This document shows positions 21,330 through 28,224 of a stretch of 28,224 nt of DNA, piece by piece; position 1 is the first letter of the stretch, and every line of letters begins with the position of its first letter. The position numbers were made by a program, and so were the translations under genes. The stretch is from Baffinella frigidus (taxonomy: Eukaryota > Cryptophyceae > Cryptomonadales > Baffinellaceae), in NCBI GenBank assembly GCA_026770585.1, contig MU646384.1, forward strand, positions 391,979 through 420,202. Direction: 5' to 3'. The notes beneath the pieces were generated by a model, which was not told the DNA's origin, did not search any database, and worked only from the letters and a program-made list of their open reading frames with translations.

Positions 21330-21490
21330 GCCACCACCACACGGTGTTTCTCAAGTTTACTCCTGGAGCCGTCAGTGTCAGAGTCAGCAGCAGCTGAGCC
21401 ATCACCAGATGGCACTTCTGTACTGTATTCCTGGTGCTGTCAGCAGCAGCTGAACCATCGTCAGACGGTGTTTCTGTACTTTATTCCTGG
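21315..21490 (+). repeat. Triplicated stop-codon region and 3' flank of the PRD1-like gene
   Basis: GTCAGCAGCAGCTGA plus about 45 following bases occurs three times (starts 21315, 21383, 21439). Only the first copy is in the reading frame and supplies the stop codon. The following bases (CA-CACGGTGTTTCT...ATTCCTGGTG) are also repeated. Confidence 0.85.
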
Positions 21491-21788
21491 TGGCAGGCAC
21501 AGCGTCCGTGGCCGCATATCGGCCGCTGCAAGTTGGGTACTCTGTTCTCACGCGGTGGGAACCGAGCGATAGCGTGCACTCTGTTTGCTATATGGGTACC
21601 TCGCTCATTAGAAACCTCCCCCCCCGAGGACCCTACATCAGGCCCATGCCTAGGACCCCACGGTGGTCCTAGGGGGGTGGGCGTTTCTTCTGAGCGAGTT
21701 ACTCCTGCAGTAATGCAATCGTGGCAGACCCCATCGCAATCTCCAAAGGCGCACACTCCTCTACTTTTCGAGCTCAACTTGTAGTCCT
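21330..21788. other. Convergent intergenic region between the PRD1-like gene and the hydrolase
   Basis: The two genes end tail to tail, 459 bases apart. The region contains the 3' repeats of both genes and the foldback at 21594-21706. No canonical AATAAA was noted in the expected place on either strand, so I do not call polyadenylation sites. Confidence 0.7.
21594..21706. repeat. Foldback element (imperfect inverted repeat, ~40-bp arms)
   Basis: The left arm (GTACCTCGCTCATTAGAAAC at 21596, then a C run and GAGGACC) pairs with the reverse complement of the right arm (GGTCCTAGGGGGGTGGGCG...GAGCGAG ending near 21706). A nested palindrome CCTAGGACC/GGTCCTAGG lies at 21649-21673. It may be a small MITE-like foldback or a structured region between convergent transcripts. 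Confidence 0.65.
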
Positions 21789-23402
21789 CTACTTTTTGAG
21801 CTCAAAGTAGACCCGCAGCCACGCGTCCAAGACCTGCAGTGGTATGCGGATAATTTCAGCGCGAGGAGAGTTTCAATACACGCAACCCCCCGCTGAAATG
21901 AATGGACTTCTCAAAAGCTTTGCTGCTAGAAGTAGCTACACGCCACCGCCCCGGCTCCGACGCAACCCGCCTGCAACTTGACGGCTTAAGTCACGTGTGG
22001 TGCATGATTTTCAAGTGTAAAAAAAAATGTCCCCAAGGGGTCTCGCTAGTGCGGGGTCTCACCGAGTCGCTGCCGTACCAACTCCCCCGGAGTTGTTGCC
22101 ATTTATCTTGGGAGGGGGAGATGGAGTGGTAGCACTTGAGCGTGAGCTGCTCGGCTCCCTCGAGGTGCGCGCTCACCAGAGGCACCACCCCGTCGCCTGG
22201 CACTGCCCCCTGCATAGAGAACGAGAGAGTGTGTGAAGTTACTTCCTTCGACTGCTGACTGCCGCAAGAAAGGGTGCTCAAGCAAGAACGCCCCCTGAGT
22301 CGCCGAACGGATGTGGTGCGATGCACCAAAAGACCGAGTCCATTCGATTTCCCACGGAGCTACTCGCTTGAGCTGAACACTTTCCACACCACCAGGCCTC
22401 TGTGGCTCATCCCAGGGCTGTAATCCCCGCACTCATCGAGAGGGGGGAGTGGCCGCCCCCTTCCAAACGTGGAAGGGGGACGTAGAAGGGGGAACCCCTT
22501 CCGAAAATGGGGGCGCCCCTCCCGAAAGATGGAGGCGCCCCTCCCAAAAGATAGGGGCGCCCCTCCCGAAGTACAGACCTGGCCGCAGACTAGACGGTAG
22601 GAGTTGTAGGCCGCGAGGTTGGGCGAGGGCGCCTCCTGTTCGGCCTTGGGATCGACTCCTTGGATCAGGTCGGATGCCACGGATACGTACGGGATGCCCT
22701 TCTTCTGCAGAAAGGCCCCTGCGATGTCGCGAGAAGGATTCAGGAACGAGTGTCTGGCGATGATACGCAGGCGAGATACTTTTGGAGGAAGTACGTGTGA
22801 GCGGGACTACATAACACCGTACACCTGTAGCCCGATCCAGGGCTATGCCGGAAGAACTAGAACATTATCGTCCAGGTGTTCACAAGTTCCTGCGTTCTCG
22901 CAAACTATACTCATCAAGTGCTACCGGAGTAGCTCTACGGATTTGAGCCTGCATCAAAACGTGGGGCGCGGGGTGTGGGACGAATCTTAAAGTGATGCAT
23001 CACCCGGGAAGTTCATGTCAGTCCAGGTGAGTGCTCCAAACGTCATGTCTGAGACCCCCTCATATTTCGTTCAGACCGCCCTGTGGACGGGCTGGGTTCC
23101 GACGGGAGGTTCCCACCGCGCCTCCTGAGAACTATCGAGGACCACCCGCCGGATCCAGAGATGTTTCTGGTCAACTATATGATGACTTTAGGCGCTGCCT
23201 GATAAAGTGGAGCGTCACCAGGGAAGTTGACGTCGGTCCAGGTGAGCGCTCCAAACGTCATGTCTGAGACCCCCTCAGCGTCCGCGGGTGGTGGCGCGTG
23301 CGGGGCGCCCAGTGATACGAACCCCTGCAGCGAGGGAGAGTGAGCGATATATATACATATATATATATACATATATAAATATATACATATATATATATAG
23401 AT

Positions 23403-23448
<46 letters not shown>

Positions 23449-23537
23449 GGATAGATAGATAGATAGATAGATAGATAGGTGGGTAGATGGATAGATATAT
23501 AGATGGGTAGATAGATATGTAGATATATAGCGAGATG

Positions 23538-23570
<33 letters not shown>

Positions 23571-26277
23571 CGACATTTCTTGTGGCCAACGTTCCCACCG
23601 TGCGGTGTAACGCATGGAGGGTAGGGTTCAGCAGGACGGAAAACGCGGCGTATGGGGGCTGGGTTCCGCGGGACGTAACTAGAGGCATGCGTACTGCAAA
23701 GGTTCAAGACACTTATCCGGTATGAGCATGTAGATAGCCCCGTCCTTCCTCCCGTCTCTCCTGAACCCGGTCTCCTGAACCTTGATGAGAGAGGAGACAT
23801 CCTGCCGCGGGTGACTGCGAAATAACCTTCCACGAAACGGGTACTCAACAAGAGCAACCTGAAAAGCGGATTCTAGCTCTGCCTCACTCGGGTTCTCAAG
23901 TTGACATACATGTGGTAGAAGACATGGTGGCGCATACCTACAGGTGAAGAAATCCCTCTGATAGGCGCATACCTGGCGGGTCTCCCTTTACGTCTTCCCA
24001 CCCACCCAACCCATCATAAACCAGGCTGGATTTCAAGAAAGCCATGAAGCTGACCTCTCCCCCCTGTCCAGAAGTGTAGGGATAGATGATGGATAATGAG
24101 GTTAGCTGCCAGTTGGGACTTCCTAAATTGCTGGTTCGCGGTTTGCAGGGGCATGTTGCGCATACCTGGAGAGTCTCCCCGCAAGTCTTCCCCCCCACGT
24201 CCCATTGCCCGTCTCCCACGACAGCGCGCCCGAGCCACCCTCCCGCACTGCATCCAATCAACAGCACTGTCTCATCACACTGCTACTTTGCTGGGGGCAT
24301 TAATGATGCATTAAGCGCGATGCAAGAATTTATTGGAACAGGCAGGGCCAGCGAGTCGGCGCAGGCTGTGTGTGGCCGATCAGTGTAACGAATCCACCGC
24401 ATTCTGCTTTGAAGAGAATTATCAAGAATCGACAAATGGGCAACCAATGCCACCCGCGGCAAACGACGTGGAAGGGGTATCGGAACGACGGAGAGATGGG
24501 TGGGTCGCACGGGGGAAAACGTATCAATTGTTTTCAAGCACCACCGCGCACGAGCCAGGAGTCGAGATGGGAGGAGGCGGCGTTGAGGGTTTCATGTTTA
24601 GTATTCATAATTTAGGGTGTAGGGTTTGTAGTTTGGGGTTGGGGGTGTGAGGAGCATGTTGGTGGCGCACCTGTGGCCGACGACGAGGACGCCCGTACCA
24701 GACGACGCCGCCTGGCGGTACGCCTCGCGCCCCATCTCTACGTACCACCCGTATGCCGCCTCGTACGGCGTCGTCCTGGTGCAATCGTTTCGGGTTGACG
24801 GTTTGGGGTTTGGGGTTCAGGGTTTGGATTTCATGATTTGGGGTTTAGGGTGAAGAATTCAGGGTGAAGGGTTTAGGGTGTAGATTTAAGGGTGCAGGAT
24901 TTAGGGTGTAGGGTGTAGGGTGTAGGGTGTAGGGTTTAGGGTTTAGGGTTTAGGGTTTAGGGTTTAGGGTTCAGGGTGTAGGGTTTAGGGTTGAGGGTTG
25001 AGGGTTTAGGGTTGAGGGTTGAGGGTTTGGAATTTGGGGTTCAGGGTTTGGGGTTCAGGGTCTAGGTTCAAGGTTTATGGTGTAGAGTTTAGAATTTGGG
25101 GTTCAGGGTTTGGGGTTCAGGGTCTAGGGTGAAGGGTTTAGGGTTTAGGGTTTACGGTGTGGGGTGTAGGGTGTAGGGTGTAGGGTGCACGGTGTAGGGT
25201 TAACGGCTGAGGGCTTGGTGTGTAGCAGCCAACGCACAGGACCTCGTGCCAGCTACTGTTTGACTTAATCATACAGGGGTCATACGGAGACCGTGACTAA
25301 TCAGCGTGGTTCCAGCTACTGGGGAGTCTCGCTACTTTCGACTAATCCTCTACTGGTCCACTTCGGAGGGCTCTTGGGTCAAGTAGATAAATCTGGTGGA
25401 TCTGGATAACTCAACAGTCGTGGACTTTGGTGGAGTGCGCGGTACGGCAGACACAAATCGACCCCCTGGAGCTGGCAAGGATGCGCCTCTGTCCGCACGA
25501 CACGCATGGCACACGATTGCGGGGGCCAGGCCAGGCTCAGTGCAGGGAGAGATGTGGGGGCAGAAGCCCCGGTACCAAGAGAATCAACGCCCTTCACGTA
25601 AGTTGAGGATGGGGGTGGATGCCTGCGGAGCCAGAAGGACAGCGTGAAGATGCCCCTGCGGAGAGGGGGGGGGCGCGTATCAGATCCGTGGCTTTCTTCA
25701 ATCCAGGATTCACAACTGCAGCGATCCAGTGACTGGCGGGTGGAGAGCTTGGCTAAGGCTGTTGTGCCTGCATTTGAAGTCGAGGAGGGAACCCTCGAGG
25801 TGGGGGTGACCGGAGGACGTTGAGCCACTGGATGCGCTCGAGCGGCATGACGTAGACGGAGAACCCCCTCTCGCGCAGCGCGTAGCTCACCGACCGCTCC
25901 TCTCCCTCTGCCGACAGGCCGTGTTGAGACTCACAAGAGGGGTTTCAGATCCTCTGTATGGGACGTTGATCAGCTCGAAGTATGGGACGGCTGGGACCTG
26001 ACAAGGGGTTGATGTAATCCTGCTGCGCGTTGCCGAAGCCCGGGAGGATGAGGACATGCGGCGCCCCCGCCGGCGCTAACACCTTCCCGCCCTCCCCGCC
26101 CGCAGCCGCCCGCAGAACAGTCTTCGGAGTGGCCCTGGTGTGCTGCGGGGCGAGCCGCATAGCCGACCGCTGGGCTGCCCTGTTGGGCGCAACGGCGGGG
26201 GCGCCCAGGAAGCCCGAGGCGGACGCAACCGTGCTGATCAGAACGACGGCCCGCAGCCAAGAGCAGCGACCGCTCAT
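21789..26277 (-). CDS. Alpha/beta-hydrolase (lipase/esterase-like), 333 residues, 8 exons, with N-terminal targeting leader
   Basis: Exons in transcript order: 26277-25998, 25907-25811, 24775-24671, 24247-24166, 23324-23219, 22718-22579, 22209-22063, 21833-21789. All phases agree (1,2,2,0,1,0,0) and the frame closes with TAG at 21791-21789. Residues about 1-60 form a leader: a hydrophobic stretch ([13 protein letters not shown]) then a basic, Ala/Ser-rich region. The core starts [14 protein letters not shown] (75-88). The nucleophile elbow is G-H-S-A-G with Ser161, the acid is Asp276 in G-D-G-V-V-P, and His298 lies in K-C-Y-H-S. L-G-A-P-H (193-197) and W-Y-G-S (314-317) also match a plant/cyanobacterial hydrolase family I recall, whose members are uncharacterised or called GPI-deacylase-like. 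The substrate is unknown. Out-of-frame ATGs lie just upstream of the chosen start. The leader suggests plastid or secretory targeting. Confidence 0.82.
22210..22578 (-). repeat. Hydrolase intron 6 with GC-rich ~22-bp minisatellite
   Basis: Three to four units of GGGGGCGCCCCTCCCGAAAGAT type occupy about 22508-22572, right after the donor at 22578 in the gene's sense. Related degenerate units extend to about 22449. The core GGGGCGCCCC is palindromic, so the RNA would be highly structured. Confidence 0.8.
22719..23218 (-). repeat. Hydrolase intron 5 with a copy of the preceding exon end
   Basis: Positions about 23006-23066 duplicate the 3' end of exon 5 and its donor (23209-23273). A repeat shared with PRD1 intron 7 lies at about 22785-22835. 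Confidence 0.8.
23325..24165 (-). repeat. Hydrolase intron 4: TA/GATA/GA microsatellite and donor copies
   Basis: A compound microsatellite, (AT)n then (GATA)n then (GA)n, covers about 23345-23572. In the gene's sense it reads (TC)n, (TATC)n, (AT)n and lies just before the acceptor at 23325. Two extra copies of the donor context (CAGGTATGCGC type) lie at about 23925-23945 and 23960-24000. No exon was seen. Confidence 0.88.
24776..25810 (-). repeat. Hydrolase intron 2 with TTTAGGG/GGGTGTA heptamer array
   Basis: Positions about 24790-25215 are degenerate TTTAGGG, GGGTGTA and GGGTTGA units on the plus strand, which is CCCTAAA-type in the hydrolase sense and runs up to the acceptor at 24776. 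Positions 25216-25810 hold no recognised gene; long frames there on both strands lack family features. Confidence 0.88.
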
Positions 26278-26398
26278 CGAAACGAGCACGCGCCGCGCGA
26301 GCGAGGACCCTGTTCATGGTCAAATGACATGGTCAAATTCTAGCGAAGGTCTTTCCTTGTTCAGGATGGGCGGTGTGCCCCTCCTCTGGCGGTGAAGA
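26278..26398. promoter_or_regulatory. Divergent 121-bp spacer with two TGGTCAAA boxes
   Basis: Between the hydrolase start (26277, minus) and the ATG at 26399 (plus) there is a direct repeat of TGGTCAAA at 26317-26324 and 26330-26337. Its complement contains TTGACC, the core of plant W-boxes. A bidirectional promoter is inferred only from position. Confidence 0.25.
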
Positions 26399-27088
26399 AT
26401 GCTGGTGCTCGCGATCGTGCTCGCGGCCGTCTTGCAGCCCTGCGGCGAAGCACGGCGCCCCTGTTCCACCACCGCTCTCCATCCTGCGATTATGGGAGTT
26501 GACGCAGACGGGATCACACCAGGAACCTTGCACCGACGAGCGCCATCGTCCTCTGCGGAGTGCAGTGGAAGATTCATCTCACTGGGAGCGATGTGCACTG
26601 CCCGGGGCCAGTGTCGGTGCTTTTTGTGCAGTGCACGTCCACGCCGCAGGAGCTGTGGAGGGTTGCTCTCTGCGAGGCTGCGCGGGGGGAGGGAAGGCTT
26701 CAGCAGCGACGAATCAGAGGAGGTGAAGCGTTACGGCAAAACACCCAGGATGGAAAGCGCGGTACCGTACAGTGCTGGTCGTGTCGGTACCCCCGCGTTG
26801 GATCTGGACGGCAACGCCCAGGGGCAGGCTCACCTGGGTGGAGTTCCTTCGTCCACATCCACCACGCAGTCCATTCCCCCGGACTTAGGCGGGGGTGTTC
26901 CTGGTCGGGGCTCTGCTGGAGGAGGCGGCGCAGTGGTGGCCGAGGCCGCGTCGACGCAGTGGGACGATCCGGGAGGGGGTCGGGTTGGCGAAGCTGGGGA
27001 GGGAGACGCTCACGCGGGAATGAGAAGGGAGGAGGAACAGTGGGGCTCAGCGGAAGCTGCCGGGCCTGACTGCGGCTCGAAACTCGAG
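26399..27088 (+). CDS. Hypothetical protein with signal-peptide-like start (first exon or chance ORF)
   Basis: An ATG at 26399 opens a frame of 299 codons (to 27295), starting MLVLAIVLAAVLQPCGEA, which looks like a cleavable signal peptide. The rest is Gly-, Ser- and Arg-rich, with a charged patch (SSDESEEVKR) and no recognisable domain. The frame reaches a plausible donor, CTCGAG|GTCTCT, at 27089 in phase 0; beyond that the sequence becomes T/C-rich and hairpin-forming and is less gene-like. It is divergent from the hydrolase. I do not recognise it, and a long frame can arise by chance in GC-rich DNA. Confidence 0.3.
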
Positions 27089-27150
27089 GTCTCTATGCCT
27101 ATATCCCCTCTTTTTTTCTCTCCCCTCGCTACCCCTGCTGGTCGCTCTTT

Positions 27151-27213
27151 CTCGCGCTCTTCGGGGAGGAAGAGCGCGAGCTCACGCGCGAGAATCTCGC
27201 GCTCTTCCTCCCC
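27151..27213. repeat. Nested perfect inverted repeats (12-bp and 18-bp stems)
   Basis: GGGGAGGAAGAGCGCGAG (27163-27180) is perfectly complementary to 27196-27213 with a 15-base spacer. CTCGCGCTCTTC (27151-27162) pairs perfectly with 27169-27180. The middle segment can therefore pair with either side. Confidence 0.9.
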
Positions 27214-27297
27214 TTTTCTCCTTCTCGCTACCTGGGTTGCGATCGTCCCCTCAATCCTTCGTCCCAGTCTACCATGTTGGCAGCCACAGGCTTAGGT

Positions 27298-27340
27298 AGG
27301 TTTTAGGGTTAGGGTTTACCCTAAACCTCAAAACCCTACG
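27298..27340. repeat. Head-to-head telomere-like heptamers
   Basis: A TTTTAGGGTTAGGGTTTA run meets CCCTAAACCTCAAAACCCTA in opposite orientation, with the switch at about 27318. It is a short interstitial inverted junction of TTTAGGG-type repeats. Confidence 0.85.
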
Positions 27341-27687
27341 GTCAAACAGACTGCAAAGTTTCCACGCGGCTGTGTCTGCAGCCACGTTCCGCCCCACGGT
27401 CCTAGCAGAACACGCACACGCACCAAGGCACAGAGTCTGATGGCCAGACATCCCACGATCCCTCCGTCTCCGCGTGTCTTACTCCCCCCTGCGGCGAGCA
27501 ATCCCGAATCAGGCGATCCAACCTCCCCCGCATTTCCTAGTGCCAGCCAGACGGCTTCCTTGGCGGCAGAGCTTGCCGAATCTAACTCCATCTCTGCCGT
27601 TGAGAGGGTCACGAAGGAGTGTTTGCTCCTCCAGGAGATAACGCCACTAGCCTCGACCGCAGGATGGGTTCCCCAGGCGACTCACTA
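27328..27687 (-). pseudogene. Ty1/copia retrotransposon RNase H relic
   Basis: On the minus strand the frame reads G-V-I-S-W-R-S-K, then L-S-T-A-E-M-E, then A-A-K-E-A-V-W-L (about 27645 down to 27550). This is the signature of the copia polymerase C-terminal RNase H region (ISW-SK ... LSTAEAEY ... AKEA-WL). The Tyr that usually follows STAEAE is Leu here. No integrase, reverse transcriptase or LTR is seen nearby, so this is a fragment. The frame is open for about 120 codons, but only the middle has similarity. Confidence 0.6.
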
Positions 27688-27870
27688 GTAGTCGAGCCTG
27701 GGGACGCGCCCTTCCGGATGCACCCGCCACTCTCGCACTCGCCTCGCACCCAGGCCTCCTCACTATTTACCAATGTGTGCACCCAGGTGTAACTATTCAC
27801 TCATGCGTGGGGCCTCTGACACCCTCCTCACACCCAGGATAACCCACGTTTCAAGAATTCAGGCGTTGGC

Positions 27871-28224
27871 ATGGCGTCGAGTGACGCCTTCCCACTATCC
27901 ACTCGTGCGTGCGAGGGTGGGATAAAAACCGGCACGCTCACCACGGCGCTGAATCCCACCAATCCCACGCAGGCGCTGTCATGGCGTCGGGTGACGGGTG
28001 CGCACCCCTGGAAATCCGCCGCCGCCGTCGCAGCCGGGGTGGGGCTCATGGTCACGGGTGGGAACACTACGGGGGTTGGGGGACGGTCTGTGCGGCCGCC
28101 GAAGCTCGGGTCGAGAGTGGGGAGGCTGAGGACGCTTAAGCGCGGGTTTGGTGCGTTTGGGGTGTGGGGTGTGGAGTTTGGGGGTCTGGGGTTGGGGTGG
28201 AGGGTTGGGGTTTGGGACTTTGGG
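27871..28224 (+). CDS. Open frame running off the right edge (hypothetical)
   Basis: An ATG at 27871 (MASSDAFPL) opens a frame with no stop to the end of the window (118 codons). It includes a hydrophobic Ala/Gly/Val stretch (AAAVAAGVGLMV at about residues 50-61). The last 25 codons are GGGTTTGG-type repeats, so the true coding part, if any, probably ends earlier. A second ATGGCGTCG(A/G)GTGACG lies at 27981 in another frame, as part of a duplication. No family was recognised. Confidence 0.22.
   Translation, partial: MASSDAFPLSTRACEGGIKTGTLTTALNPTNPTQALSWRRVTGAHPWKSAAAVAAGVGLMVTGGNTTGVGGRSVRPPKLGSRVGRLRTLKRGFGAFGVWGVEFGGLGLGWRVGVWDFG
28150..28224 (+). repeat. GGGTTTGG/GGGTGTGG-type repeats at the right edge
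   Basis: Degenerate G-rich units (GTTTGGGGTGTGGGGTGTGG) continue to the end of the window and belong to the same general heptamer-like class. They may be part of an intron of a gene beyond the edge. Confidence 0.75.

Noticed and set aside
23175-23857. Frames translating the GATA/TA microsatellite (Ile-Tyr-Leu-Ser repeats)
   Set aside because: They come from the simple repeat. Only the 23324-23219 part is coding, as hydrolase exon 5.
25216-25390. tRNA-like segment (GGTTCCAGCTACTGG)
   Set aside because: No A box, acceptor stem or anticodon arm could be found around it.
25379-25828. Minus-strand frame of 149 codons in hydrolase intron 2
   Set aside because: It overlaps exon 2 out of frame and has no hydrolase features; the phase of exon 2 to exon 3 works without it.

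Overview
This window is nuclear DNA from a eukaryote with intron-rich, GC-rich genes and many degenerate telomere-like heptamers of the plant/algal type (CCCTAAA and variants). A green or complex-plastid alga fits best: one protein starts with a signal/transit-like leader, and the largest gene most resembles plant PRD1. The sequence alone does not fix the species. I built the gene models by hand from codon phase, splice signals and family motifs; every proposed join keeps the reading frame.

Layout. (1) 44-3440, minus strand: the N-terminal half of a KNL1/Spc105-type kinetochore scaffold, six exons, running off the left edge. It has an SVLK and an RVSF PP1-docking motif, a KEN box and an array of MELT-like repeats. 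(2) 3441-5118: intergenic DNA largely occupied by a ~1.09 kb stretch bounded by short inverted repeats. (3) 5119-21329, plus strand: a 39-exon gene for a ~1295-residue all-helical (ARM/HEAT-like) protein, best matched to the PRD1/MEI1 family of meiotic double-strand-break factors. (4) 21330-21788: short convergent intergenic DNA with a foldback. (5) 21789-26277, minus strand: a complete eight-exon, 333-residue alpha/beta-hydrolase with Ser161, Asp276 and His298 as the expected triad and a plastid- or ER-type leader. (6) 26278-28224: a 121-bp divergent spacer, an unrecognised ORF, a strong hairpin, a head-to-head telomere-like junction, a Ty1/copia RNase H relic and an open frame leaving the window.

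The KNL1-like and PRD1-like genes are divergent neighbours, and both act in chromosome segregation or meiosis. The hydrolase is probably unrelated to them.

Two unusual patterns run through all or most of the genes. First, pieces of exon edges (acceptors, donors and even stop codons) are copied in tandem into the adjoining intron or 3' flank again and again. Second, telomere-like heptamer arrays fill introns, and in most of them the C-rich strand is the sense strand whichever way the gene points; different introns carry different heptamer variants. A 40-bp minisatellite made of an exon fragment fused to such heptamers flanks the only assembly gap (12099-12323).
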